Source: Amorphophallus konjac (lineage: Eukaryota > Streptophyta > Magnoliopsida > Alismatales > Araceae). Taken from it: 64,000 nt of DNA. The notes beneath the pieces are model-generated. The model was not told the origin of the DNA, ran no database searches, and saw only the letters and a list, made by a program, of their open reading frames with translations. This document shows positions 12,406-23,698 of the stretch, piece after piece (the stretch's first letter is position 1; the number at the start of each line of letters is the position of its first letter). The DNA is taken from NCBI GenBank assembly GCA_022559845.1, contig JAHNEJ010001346.1, forward strand, positions 1 through 64,000. Reading direction: 5' to 3'. The position numbers and the translations under genes are program-made.

Positions 12406-12954
12406 TAGGGCTGTAAATGGGTCGAGCTCGAGTTAGATTTAGGTCGACTCGAGTTAGATTCGACTTATCAATATTAAAGTCTGATTTCGATGTGAGTCCC
12501 AGTTATATCAGGTCGGGTCGAGTTCGACACTATTAAAAAAATGTAAAGTCCGATTAAGATCCGATCCGGTCCGATAATTTAAATAAAAATTTAAAAATAA
12601 TAAAAAATAATATATTTAATAATATAACATTTATAATCTCGTTAAATTAATTAAAATTTTGATATTAATTATATAATTTATATGAAAAGATAATTTGAAT
12701 TTTTTAATTAAGTAAAAGAACGTAATTTTAACTAATTAGTTTCTAAAAGTTAAAGTGAGAATAAAAAAAAGAGAGAACGGACCGGGTCAGCTCGCGGGCT
12801 GAACTCAAAATCTGAGTCTGGCCTACGGACCTAGTCGTGTCGAGTTTTTAGGCCCGACTAAAAGTCCGCGGGCCGAAAAAGACCTTGTGACTAGACCTGA
12901 AATCAGGTCAAGCCCGTGGACTTGTCGAGTCGGCCCAGCCCATTGACACTCCTA
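12406..12954. mobile_element. hAT-like TIR element, about 550 bp
   Basis: The left end TAGGGCTGTAAATGGG pairs with the right end (other strand) TAGGAGTGTCAATGGG. Adjacent octamers ATCTCCGA (left) and ATCCCTAA (right of the duplicated end at 13045) differ only by transitions, compatible with a decayed 8-bp duplication. The interior is AT-rich without a gene. The right terminal segment is tandemly duplicated (91-bp offset, 12875 and 12966). Confidence 0.5.
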
Positions 12955-13056
12955 ATCCCTAGATCGAAAAAGACCTTGTGACTTGACCTGAAATCAGGTC
13001 AGACCCGTGGACTTGTCGGGTCGACCCAACCTATTGACAATCCTAATCCCTAACTC
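12875..13056. repeat. 91-bp tandem duplication at the end of the TIR element
   Basis: The segment starting 'gaaaaagaccttgtgact' at 12875 recurs at 12966 with few differences, including the 'cctgaaatcaggtca' and 'attgaca..tcctaatccct' blocks. It duplicates the right terminus of the element at 12406-12954. Confidence 0.8.
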
Positions 13057-13061
13057 ACCTA

Positions 13062-13255
13062 GGGGGTGTTTGCTAATTAGGTGGGGTTAGCGCACTCGAC
13101 CCCGGGAGGTCGAGTGCGCTAACCGACCCTGGTTAGCGGGGTTGTGTGTGAGGAAGAAGTCCGCGCCCACCGTTCTCTCTCTCATGGGAGAGACGAGACC
13201 CACCGCTCTCTCTCTCGTGCGCTCTCCTATCTTAACCGGTTGTCAAAGGCGCCCC
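13062..13255. mobile_element. MITE with a central perfect palindrome
   Basis: The ends GGGGGTGTTTGC and (other strand) GGGGCGCCTTTGAC form imperfect terminal repeats flanked by TA. Inside, 13087-13127 holds a palindrome in which 'ggttagcgcactcgacc' is mirrored by 'ggtcgagtgcgctaacc'. A related element lies at 17534-17785. Confidence 0.55.
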
Positions 13256-13980
13256 TAGAGTGCCATAGTCCCCCCCACCCCCCCAAATCTAGTTGAGTTG
13301 GGTTTTGGCATTGTTTTATGTTGATTCCATTTGAGATTCCTTTCCAGTTAAGGGTGGAGGTGACTAGAATTGGATGAGCCAATTAGAATTCGATCAATCC
13401 CCCCACACAAATCTAGTTGAGTTGGGTTTGGCTGTGTTCTATTTTAATTTATAAGTTGAGTTGAGTTGAGATTTACTATTAACTTGGACAAGATTGGATT
13501 CATCTCCTACCATGAATCAACAATGCAATCTAGGGGAGTGAAGTTTAGATTAAAAAAAGAAAGTTGACAGGATAAAATTGGTGGCGCTCTACCTACGCTC
13601 GAGAGAGTGAAAGTAAGATTGATCCTCACCAACTTGACTCTCGCAAGAATGTATATGGACGGTAGTTGTCGACTCTAATGATCATTAGTGTATAGATTTG
13701 TATTAATTCATATACAATTTAGCCCGACTTAAGGGGTGCATCATTTGGAATATAAAACTCAAGTTATGGAGTTGAATTAAGAGCGCGTCTGGCAACACTC
13801 AAGATTATGGATTCTTTTCATAATCTTTGAGAGAGAAAAAGTTGGTAGAAACTAATTTTTAGAGATTATGAAAAGTGCTCATTTTTCTCTCTATCTCTCT
13901 CTAAAATTTATAATCCAATTTTTAGAATAATCTGATGTGATAAGGATATATTTGATGAGACTTTTAAGGGATAGAGATTT
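13256..13980. other. Unassigned intergenic DNA
   Basis: AT-rich DNA with no gene. 'gttgagttgggttttggc'-type words recur at 13289 and 13420. 13770-13970 resembles further fold-back repeat debris ('attatggattcttttcataatctttgag'). Confidence 0.4.
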
Positions 13981-14104
13981 CAAAACCATAATCTATCCCC
14001 ATTATGTTCCCAACCGATGCCTGTAACAAGCAAGGGTTACTTCAAAACCATAATCTATCCCCATTATGTTCCCAAACGATGCATGTAACAAGCAAGGGTT
14101 ACTT
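13981..14104. repeat. 62-bp near-perfect tandem duplication
   Basis: The segment beginning 'caaaaccataatctatcccc' at 13981 is repeated at 14043 with two substitutions, and both copies end in 'aagcaagggttacttc'. The low divergence suggests a recent event. Confidence 0.9.
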
Positions 14105-14760
14105 CATCCTCTGCCCTTCTTTAATTCTCTGCCTACAACAGAGAAAGAATGCGACCAGACGGATAATCTTTGAATAATGTTCGGTGCAGTATCTCGGTTA
14201 ATTGCATATTTGAGTGTGTTACATGTGTAATATTTTATTTTTTTAATTTTTTTAAAATGACTCTCACGTTAAATTAATTTTATGTGTCGATCACGTTATT
14301 AAATTACGTGACGTGAAAATCACGTTAAAAAATTCTTGTGAATAATAAGAATTAATCATTTTTACTATTCATAAGATTAGAGTTTTATTTTTACATAAAT
14401 TTTACATCAGGTCACTTGATGACGTGATCAACACACTAAAATAATTTGACGTGAGAGTCACTAAAAATTAAAAATAATAATAATAAATATTACACATGCA
14501 ACATCTAGACGCATAATTAATAAGATGTTACACAAAACATTACTCGTAATCTTTTGACACTCAATCCAGTATGACTGAGAAGAAAAATTCAAAAGAAAAT
14601 ATGTACAATAAAAAAATAATTACTTCTTCTTATCTTTTATGGGAGCATGCATACTTATAGTGTGATAATTGTACGGATTGGTTGAGTTTGATGGATGAGA
14701 TCATCGTAGGACACGTGTCCCTATTAAGTTTCTCAAAGAGTAGAGTAGTGGGTCCCACCT
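14105..14760. other. Unassigned AT-rich DNA
   Basis: No gene or element boundary is seen. 14220-14500 contains complementary words ('gactctcacgtt...' and '...gacgtgagagtca') suggesting an old fold-back element. An ABRE-like palindrome GGACACGTGTCC lies at 14709-14720 without an adjacent gene. Confidence 0.4.
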
Positions 14761-15060
14761 AGAGGACCCATCTAGAAGTAGAGTCAACTAGGATGTCCCC
14801 ACTTCTAAAAAGTGGGTCCCACTTCAAGCCCACCCAATGAGACGAGTGAAACAAGGATAAGCTTGAACATGAACCCACCTTGTAACCGAGGACAAGAACT
14901 ACTGACGACGTCGGAGGTACTTCAGAAGAGAGGATTTTGGTTGAGAATAACACTTTGGAACAAGGATAAGCTCGGACATGAACCCATCATGCAGCCGGGG
15001 ACGAGATCTTCTGAAGATGTCAGAGATATTCGAGAAGAAGATTTCGACCGAGAATAGAGA
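14760..15060. repeat. 109-bp imperfect tandem repeat
   Basis: 'acaaggataagct.g.acatgaaccca' occurs at 14851 and 14960, followed by 'gccg.gga..ag' and 'gacg..gtc.gag.ta.t' blocks in the same order. The 81-codon open frame through it reflects the repeat and has no recognisable domain. Confidence 0.6.
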
Positions 15061-17530
15061 ACAGGACTAATTAGGATATCCCTCTTCTTGTTAACTCCGG
15101 CTCAACCCCAATCGAACCCACATTTTTTTAAAAAAAACATTAGCCGGGTTGGACTGAGCTCGAGTAATCATCGAAGTATGTGGGCATGAGTCCACTCGGA
15201 TCCAACCCAGTTATGAGAAATCAGACAAAAGTTCCACAAGATTCATATCTATTCCTTCGTCCAATTTTAGAGTTGCATCAACGCCGAATGTCTTCTTCTT
15301 TCAAAAATCAATTGAAGCATCGTATTTTTTTTTCTAATGTTAAGCGTAATGAAGCATACAAAAATGACATACGTATCATTAGATTCATTCATCATGGTCA
15401 CATATTGAGCGGGCAACTTCAAAAGAGTTCCATATGTGGCTGTGACTTCGTGACTCTTTCATAGGAGCTCTTCTCTCTTCCATTAATAAAAGACTTCCCT
15501 CTCTGTGTTATGGAATTACGTGGGCATGTGTGTGAGTGTGGCCCCGCTCTATCAGAAATTTGAAATACCACCATGCCAGTGCAACTTGGGCGGAGGAGTA
15601 ACGTGCATATCTTCCTGCATGAATTCACCGAGAAATGATTCCCCTGTCGTGTAATTCGTGTGAAACTGTTGGAGTAATAATTGCACAGATTTTATTTCAC
15701 ACATATTTCTTCATGCCAACGCCATGATCTCCCTGTTGATGTATAGAACACGGTTCGTCGACTGGTGCGACTTACACCGACTCGGGTGTTCCGCACCGGA
15801 TCTGAGCTCATCTGATATTTGGTCTGTCGAGTTTGGCCGAGTTACATATCACCTATTCGTCACTTCATTATCACTATTGCTGCCGCGGCCGCCAAACCTC
15901 GTTCGCCGTTGTCATCACTGCCTCCAAATCTCATTTGCCGTCGCCACAGTCGTTCCCTACCCTACAAAACTGTGGCATCACCGGAGTGGGGGGCACTGCT
16001 GGCGGGGTGGGGGGGCATTGGGGTGGGGGAAGGGGGATGCCGGGAGGGTGGGGGTGGACTTAGACCGCGTTACATCTGACCCGAGCGACTTTTATCAGAT
16101 CAGGAAGATCTTTATCCGATTCGGATCAAGGTCGGTGAACCATGATTTAGAAACACAAATATAAAGGAGCCTGAGTACAACAAGAGATACATGAGAGAGA
16201 AAATCTAGCCAACATATTCACGTGAAGAGTTATCATGCATCTTTCCCTTGTTGTGCTCTGGCCTCAATTGGCATAGGAAGGGAGATATCAACTGTTCTAG
16301 TTCCCATGGCTAAGTTTTTGTACGTTGAAAGAATTGAGCAAAGTGGATGCTGTGAATTGATGAAAATTTCCATCTTCTACACCTCATAGCCAGTTAAATA
16401 TGGAAAGATATAATATATATGATAAAGATAAAGTGGTGCGTAATTCTTTCTGGACATTAAATCGAATGGTGAAAATTTTAGGAAGGTGATAAAAGCCCCC
16501 GAAGTAAAATTAAGTGTGTTCAAGTTTTATTTGCCAAGATTTAGAGACTTTTTTTTTTTCAAAAAATACAACTATATAGTAATTGGGTAATTATCAGCTT
16601 TTGTCATCACCAAGTTTTCATTCTCCAACAAGAATATATAATCATTATTATCTATTTCTCAGGAGACGTATAACTATATAATGTAATGACTTACAAGATC
16701 TAAGTACTTATAATTTTATTTTCATTCTGCAGCATAGAATATTAAAGAAGTGCATATATTATCTTTCATTACTTACAGCGGAATCAAGAAAGAGGAGACA
16801 ACATCATGTGCAAGAGTAGATACGTTGAAGGATATATAGTTAGAAGGGGACAATGAGATAGACCCGTTATTAACAGGGGGCTTCTGCAAATGGAAGGTTT
16901 GAGATTCCTGGGCAGTTGAAGTTATTGTATTACATATAAATGTAGAGATAAGTGTGAAATAAATAAAAACACATTTTCTCCGATCCTTTAATTCAAAGTT
17001 TTACTTAGAAATTCGTACGTCTGTGTGTACATAAGAGAAGGGCTTAATACACACATTTTACCATCCTCCAGACCTTTTCTCGAAGAATAGCAAAGGGCCC
17101 AATAAGTGTTGTTGGGCCGATTTACCCTTATTGGTCCCTATTGAACTAAGCCAGATTTGAACCCTCTTCAACTTTTAAAGAGTAAGGTTCGCAGCACACT
17201 CAGGGCGTGCTGCACACCCGAGGTGTGTAGAATTTTTAATATTTTTAAGTGATCTTCAATATATTTTAACTTGGAGTGTAAGTCACGTCACTATTAAATT
17301 ACTTAAAAAGAAATAAAAAAGAAATCGGATCAAATAAATAACATTAGGTTCATACTTTTAAAAATCGACTCATTTTATTTTTTTTAAGATAAATAGATGA
17401 TGACGTGTTTTACATCTCAAATTAAAATATTTTAAAGATCACTTTAAAAAATTAAAAAAATAAAAATATTACACCCAAATTATGCAACTAGCCAAACTCA
17501 CTTCTAAATTGCTTAATTTCATCTTCCCTG
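15061..17530. other. Unassigned intergenic DNA
   Basis: No protein, RNA gene or element end can be supported. A GC-rich patch at 15870-16060 contains open frames in all forward frames with Ala/Gly-rich products typical of composition. 16160-17150 is AT-rich. 17220-17470 has complementary words ('atttttaagtgatcttcaat' and 'aaagatcactttaaaaaatt') that look like an old fold-back repeat. Confidence 0.4.
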
Positions 17531-17533
17531 AAA

Positions 17534-17785
17534 GGGCGTGTTTGAGAACGGGTTAGGTTAACCCGACAGATGAGGGAGAGAGAGCGATGGACCCCGCTCT
17601 CTCCTCACACACAAGCACGTTAGTCGGACTTGGTTAGCGTGCGTAAGCGACTCCCGAGAGTCGCTTGCGCTAACCGAGCTCGATTAATAAAATTCTCCTA
17701 ACTATTTAATCAATCCATCTCACTTAACGCAAACGACCCCGAGGTCACTTGCGTTTTTAATCGGACTCGGTTAGCAAAGTCTCTC
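17534..17785. mobile_element. MITE related to the 13062 element
   Basis: It begins GGGCGTGTTTGAGAACGGG and ends, on the other strand, GAGAGACTTTGCTAACC. It contains a shorter palindrome 'gttagcg..cgtaagcgactc' / 'gagtcgcttgcgctaac' like the element at 13062-13255. Its right third is duplicated ('taactatttaatcaatccat' twice). Confidence 0.45.
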
Positions 17786-17879
17786 TAACTATTTAATCAA
17801 TCCATCACATCTCCAATAAATCGCAATAGACATGACCTCTTAAGTATCTTTGTACGGTGAAGGAACGTGCGATCATGCT

Positions 17880-18200
17880 GGTTGGCCTCTCTCTCTCTCA
17901 CTCTCTCTCCCTCTCTCTCTTGACCTTCTTATCTTAAAATATAAAAGTAATACACCAATCACATAATAAGAAGACACGGGGAATCTTGATGTAAGCACAT
18001 ACCATTGCATACAAACTACTTTGAAGTAGACCCAATTTAGATGTGCATCTCTCTCTCTCTCTCATGATCTTCTTATCTTAAAATATAAAGGTAATACACC
18101 AATCACATGATAAGAAGACATGGGGAATCTTGATGTAAGCACGTACCATTGCATGCAAACTCCTTTTTAAGTAGACCCAATTAAGACGTGCATCACTCCG
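17880..18200. repeat. 144-bp tandem duplication with (CT)n tracts
   Basis: The segment starting 'cttcttatcttaaaatataa' at 17925 recurs at 18069 with about 90% identity, each copy preceded by a (CT)n microsatellite. The copies share 'gtaatacaccaatcaca', 'ggggaatcttgatgtaagca' and 'gtagacccaatt'. Confidence 0.85.
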
Positions 18201-19770
18201 AGTACACATATATGCTTGTCAAATAATTTTTCTAGTTGGTAGCTCAAGAAACAGGCAATGCATGGTCCACTCCAACCAGGACAGCTACTCCATTGTCGTT
18301 TCCCACGAGGAACTCTCTAGCATTTCCTCAAACATAGTTAGACCCTCCACAGTGAAGATTACAAGCTTCTTGTCGTTGGCAGCATAATTTGTAGACTTGA
18401 TTTGACTAGTGTTAACTTAGACGACTCAGATCGTATCGAGGTAAATTTATTTAAAGGTCATACGAGTCATTATAAATTATTTAAATAATAATATTTAAAT
18501 ATTAACTTACTTTTTTCAAAGATTGAGGCGTTGATCTTACATTTCGTAGATGAAGAATATTAAATTTTATTGTCAAATTTATTTATTGATTGATTATCTA
18601 ATAACAGTATACTATTTAAAAATTATTTAAAAATAGAATTAGATTAAATAATACATATATATATTGATGAAATAGTAATTCTACGACTTAAAATATAGGG
18701 TGAACAATTAAAACATTGCAATAAGACTTAATTTTATAAAACAATAAAAGATCTCAAGCATGTCACTGATCGAGCTGGTTTGAGTTGGGCCCGAGTCAGA
18801 CATACTCGTACCGGATCAACGGTGATCCGATACGAGTCAAATCCTCGTGTCTGCGAACCTTGATGAAGTGACGCCATTTATTCTTGTTAGCTAGAGCTTG
18901 TTTTATGAAGTTGGAATTGGGCGGCAAAAGATTTCTTTTGAGAATGATGAGTGTAAGTTTAATGTTTCAAACTTTGCAAATAGAGTAATGTTTGGTGTCC
19001 GCCCCCGACCATTATTCGTCCGGGACAGGGCACCATGTAACCAATCTCGTCTCGGACGGGTAACTGCCCTGGATGAGTATTAAGTGTTTCTTTAGCAAAT
19101 ACATCGAACTTCGGTTATCTTTAAACTCACTGTGTACCTCTACTATCAATTGTACGGTCTCATGTTAATGATTTAGTTTGGTTTGACTTTAAGAGAATTT
19201 TCGTGTATCTAATCAAATGAAAATGTACTTAGAAGTTAAACTAAATCACTATTTTTCTTAATTAAACTGAAATATTTTGCTTTGGTTAAGTTTGTAATTC
19301 AATTCTAACTTTTAGCGAAATATTAAAAATAAGTTTACGATAAAAATGAGACATATTTTTTCTCATTTTCTCTCTCTTTTCTTTTAGTTGGGCAATTAGA
19401 TCTCATCCATATTTGGGAAGTTCACAGTTTGATTTGGTTTTAAGAAAATCTTGTAGAAATAAACAAAATTGATCCCAGGCAAACTAATCAAACCATGTAG
19501 ATTTAAAATCAGATTCAAGAAATTCAATTATTTTGGGTAGATTTGATTTAGTTTGCTTTGTCTTTTGTAGTGAACCAATAGCTTTCAAAGATGTCTTAGT
19601 AATAATTAACCTTCACGGGCAAAGGTCAATTACACTATTTTAATGTTTCTAATTGGCATTCTATTGTTGGTGTATGCAAATGCAAGGTAATTTTTTTACT
19701 AATTGATAGAGGTCTTCAATAGTATGTGCTGCATGGGGAATGGAGGGCTGGAAAATATTTATATAATATA
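18200..19770. other. Unassigned intergenic DNA
   Basis: AT-rich sequence; nothing coding is recognised. The 61-codon frame at 18898 has no family resemblance. 18770-18850 and 18995-19080 are short GC-richer patches of unknown origin. Confidence 0.4.
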
Positions 19771-19773
19771 TTA

Positions 19774-20050
19774 AGGTTTTTTGTATGAAAATTATTGTTA
19801 AAAGTGAATTTGTAAAAAAATCATTCTTAAAAATATATTAGCAGATATATCACTGAATTAATTCAAATAGTACATACATGCCATTTAAGCGTGATTTTTT
19901 ACAAATTATTGCTAAAAAAAAGTGATATGCATGTAAATAAATATGACATTTATACACAATTCAGATTACAGAGTGATATACTTGTTAATGCATTTTTAGG
20001 AATGATTTTTTATAAATTCAATTTTAATAATAATTTCTAAGTAAAAACCT
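19774..20050. mobile_element. Long-armed fold-back MITE (hairpin), 277 bp
   Basis: About 80 bases at each end are complementary at roughly 80%. The left arm starts AGGTTTTTTGTATG and runs through 'gaatttgtaaaaaaatcatt' to 'atatatcact'. The right arm on the other strand gives AGGTTTTTACTTAG, 'gaatttataaaaaatcatt' and 'gtatatcact'. Flanks are 'atatatta'-rich, hiding any target duplication. No coding sequence is present. Confidence 0.75.
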
Positions 20051-20519
20051 AATATATTAATATATATTAACATTAAAAAAATTTAATTAAAATTAAATTG
20101 GATTGACCTGTGAATAGAGGACTTCAAGTATGATCCTAATAAAAACATCTAAAATGATGGACTTTTTTTGTTCATTTGTGCTTGTTAGAATATTTTACAT
20201 ACAAAATGCACAGTTTTCATTTAAAAGACGGACTTTTGACCGGGAGTATATAGTTTTCTTCCAGATTTCATACTTTTGATTCAAAAAATGTATAGTTCTA
20301 AAAAATATTCTTATGGAAGCATATTTCAATAATCATTTATTTAAATATACTTCATGTTTTTTTAAAAACACTTCAATGAGCAAGTAATTTCATATCTTTG
20401 GTCAACGTCAACTAGATTGTTTAAGCAACTTCTCGCTATTCTGGCGTTAATAATCTAACAGGAAACATTTGTTTTGCAATGTCGGTAGATTTTGGAAAGA
20501 TTTTGATATTAGGGAATTT

Positions 20520-20950
20520 TGTAAAAATAAATTATATTTTTTAATAATTACATAATTGCCATTTTATTTCATTATTATTATAAATAATCTATTTATGTTA
20601 TAATAATTGTAAAAATATTCTTGCCATCACTTTCCATCGATATTTTATTAAACTCTCTTATTCAACTTTCAGTAAGTTTTTAATTAAAATTAAAAAATAA
20701 TTAATATACCTCCGATATCTCCTAAACTCTTTTTTTCTCACCATGAGTCTATCGCTTTATTTTTCTCTCTCCTTGACACAATATGTTGGATGAAAATGAC
20801 ATTTTTAGATATATCTTTATTTTAAATTTTAATTTTTTAGATCTAAATAGACGCTGTAAGGATAGTTCTGTATTAATATTCATTGAAAAAGGTTATTTAT
20901 AACAATAATAAAATAAGGATTATAATTTATAATTATTAAAAAAGAGAGTT
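20520..20950. repeat. Dispersed AT-rich repeat, copy 1
   Basis: It shares with 57070-57680 an ordered set of words: 'aattttgtaaaaat'-type ends, 'ctctcttttt' plus 'tttttctctctcc', 'ttgacacaatatg', 'gaaaat.aca/tcact' and a 'gatgtaa/gctgtaa' block near the end. It is probably an old non-autonomous transposon. No gene. Confidence 0.45.
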
Positions 20951-21540
20951 GTACGCGTAATTATCCCTTGTTACTATTAAAGTTTTCCGATCCGATTTGA
21001 TACGGGATGAACTGTCCGTATCAGACCGTATCAGTCGAAGATCGATACGACCTATATGTGATATGTAAATAAGGATGTAAATAGATCAGATTCGACTCGG
21101 GTAGAACAACATCATATCTTATCCGTAAAAATTTTACAAATATCATACATAGATAATATCCTATTATTTTCGAAGGTACGAATATATGTATATCCGTCGC
21201 AAGTATAATATATCCACATATATTCATATCCGTCTATGAAACATGAGTCTACATCCACGTCAAAGAAAATACGAGATTTATGAGAATTAAAAAAAATTTA
21301 ATCAATTTTTTAAATAATTTTTATATTATATAAAAATATCTTTATAATTTTAATAATTATTTTTGATAAAAATCAAAACGATCGATATTACGGACCGGCA
21401 AATTATAGAAATTAGAGATATTTAACAATTCGTTTGCATTATAGGGACAGATCGATGAAAGAATATGTTATTTCTAAATTACGGCCGCCCAGCCGCCGAT
21501 GCCACTGGGATACTTGCCGCTGCAGCGGTGCCAGAGGAAG
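20951..21540. other. Upstream region of the A/B-barrel gene
   Basis: Mostly AT-rich, with 'gatacg/gtatc' and 'atatcc' words at 21000-21240. No clear TATA box was found close to the gene. The 233-codon forward frame from 21434 overlaps the gene in another frame and is not believed. Confidence 0.35.
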
Positions 21541-22241
21541 ATGGCGCCCGTGCCCACCGTCGAGCACCTCGTCCTCTTCCGCGCCAGGGACGGCGTTGAC
21601 TCCGCAGCAGCCGACGCCTGGCTCTCTGGTCTCTGCTCCCTCGCGTCCCTCGGTGTCGTCGCCCACCTCGCCGCCGCCCCGCCCTCCGCTGCCGCCGCTT
21701 CCCCTCTGGTCTACCCCCCTTTACCCACGTCCTCCACTGCCGCTTCCGGACGGAGGCCGACCTCGCCGCCTATGCTGTCCACCCGGCGCACCTCGCTGTC
21801 GTGAGGGAGCTCGGCCTCCTCGTCTGCAACGACCTCTTGGCCGTCGACTGGGTGGCGGGTATCGACCCTGGAGAGGTTGCCGTGAAGGGAGGGTCCGCGG
21901 CGCGGGTGACGCTGGCGAGATTGAGGGAGGGGGCGGGGGACGTGGAGAAGGGGGAGGTCGTGGCCGCGCTTGGAGGAATTGCGAGGCTGCGTCCGGAGGT
22001 CGAGCAGGTGAGCTGCGGGGAGAACTTCTCGCCGGGGAGGGCGAAGGGGTTCACGGTGGGGTCGATTTGGGTGGTTCGCGGGTTAGAAGAGCTCGAATTG
22101 CTGGATGTCGCAGGAAGAGAGGTGGTGGGCGCTGAGGAGGAGAAGGTGAATCAGCTGATGGAGAGTGTCATCGTAGTCGATTTCGTCGTCCCAACGATTT
22201 CAGAAGTTTCTTCCCCCATTGTGCAATCTAGTCTACCGTGA
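21541..22241 (+). pseudogene. Stress-responsive A/B-barrel (Dabb) domain protein, frameshifted
   Basis: Two adjoining frames together match plant proteins with two dimeric alpha/beta-barrel (Dabb) domains. The start ATG at 21541 gives MAPVPTVEHLVLFRARDG, the typical domain-1 opening. After the C6 run at 21714-21719 the homology moves to the next frame (THVLHCRFRTEADLAAYAVH) and continues through LLAVDWVAG, the second domain (ARVTLARLREG, ENFSPGRAKGFTVGSIW) and VVDFVVPTI to the stop at 22239-22241. 701 bases is one short of a 233-residue frame. The homologues' biochemical role is poorly known; they are linked to stress response. GC content is high and there is no intron. Either one C was lost (pseudogene) or the C6 run is misread; everything else is intact, so an assembly error is quite possible. 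Confidence 0.8.
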
Positions 22242-22826
22242 GGTAACTTGCTGAACTTTCTTCTTCCCAGTGGAAAATTCTGAATATCCTGTCTATGTGT
22301 ATGTGCACTCTGCATTTCACCTAGATTATGTATTTTGATGTGATTTCTACCATTAGGACGTTGTCTCTCTATGTCAGATTTGTCAGGAAATGACTTAACA
22401 TTAGTTTCATGTAGAAATTTTCTTACATTGTCATAAATACTATTCCATGGAGATGAGAAGTTTATTGGCCTTAGTTGATGCTTAATTCATCTGCCCTTTA
22501 TGTGTACTTGGTAAGAAAGAATTCTATGTGTTTCTTTGTTCATCATGAAGCCTGTTAACATAACAAACCCATCATTATTTATTGTCACTTGTGTACAGGC
22601 CGTTATGATATTGGGAATACTTCTGTAACAAGATGTAATTGCGTCCATGTTTGTCAGTCAGGGAATCATCACCAGGTGCACCTCTGGCATGCTAGTTAGA
22701 GGCTCACCACCCAATCTAACAGCTCTCCTATATATCTGGCACCAGTGCCCTGCAATACGAAAGCAGCATTCACACCATTCCTCTCTTGTTCACTCTGAAA
22801 TCCAAGACTCTGTTCCACTTGCAACT
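22242..22826 (+). other. 3' flank of the A/B-barrel gene and probable copia LTR piece
   Basis: The first part is likely 3'UTR. The last 150-200 bases before the primer site, with a TATA-like 'cctatatatctgg' at 22727-22739, are probably the end of a 5' LTR, but its start cannot be fixed because no second LTR is present. Confidence 0.4.
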
Positions 22827-22909
22827 TGGTATCAGAACGGGTGCACGATCCTTCATCTTTCAGCTCATTCTTCCTCACTCTTTTGCCCTCAGTGGCGGAG
22901 CAAACCACG

Positions 22910-23698
22910 ATGGCACAAGCCTCATTCGAGATGCAATCAACGATGGGAACTGCTGCTGTTGATGGGTTGGAGAACCCATACTTCCTACACTCGTCTGACA
23001 ATCCAGTTGCAGTGCTTGTTACTTCTTTGCTCACTGAAGACAATTATATTCCCTGGCAACGTGCCATGACTGTTGCATTATCAGCCAAAAACAAACTAGA
23101 ATTTGTTAATGGCTCGATCAAGGAGCCACAGATCGGCGATCCTCAACATGGTGCTTGGGAACGTGTCAATAACATGGTCTTATCTTGGCTGCTCAACATG
23201 ATCCATAGAGATCTTGTTGCTTCTATTTTATATGCCAATTCGGCATCGATAGCCTGGTCAGACCTTAAGAAAGGTTCTCTCCATCTGATGGGCCACGCAT
23301 CTATAGCCTGGAACGATCAATTGCTACTCTGCAACAAAACAATGATTCTGTTGCCAATACTTCAACACTCTCAAGGGTTATTGGGATGAACTTGCACATA
23401 TGAACCTGGGAATTCATCTATAGGCTCTACTCAATGCCGACAACTTATGCAGTTCCTTATTGGACTTAGTGAGACATATGCGCATGTTAGGAGCCAAATC
23501 CTCTTAATGGATCTCTTACCTCCTGTTACTCGGTCATACTCTCTAATTCTCAAGGAGGAATCACATCATCTCCTTCAACTTCCTGTCAATCCTGAGGCTT
23601 CAGCCATGCTGGTTCACCAGAGTACAACTGGAGAACCTTTCCGTGCTTCAATTTTCAAGGGGCGCCTCACTTACAAGCGAAACAAAATCAAGGAATGA
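22910..23698 (+). pseudogene. copia gag (UBN2_3/UBN2 type), broken
   Basis: The start ATG at 22910 gives a capsid-like N-terminus with the copia features NPYFLHSSDNP, LTEDNYIPWQRAM and AWERVNNMVLSWLLN. The frame breaks near 23280-23450 and resumes with FLIGLSETYAHVRSQIL and the gag C-terminal region. The product would be the structural protein of virus-like particles. Several frame changes make it non-functional. Confidence 0.8.

Noticed and set aside
15724..16164. 146-codon forward frame
   Set aside because: Only the central GC-rich stretch keeps it open; three overlapping forward frames are open there and none resembles a protein family.
21434..22135. 233-codon forward open frame, Pro/Arg/Gly-rich
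   Set aside because: It overlaps the A/B-barrel gene in another frame; the barrel protein explains the locus and this product is only GC-rich composition.
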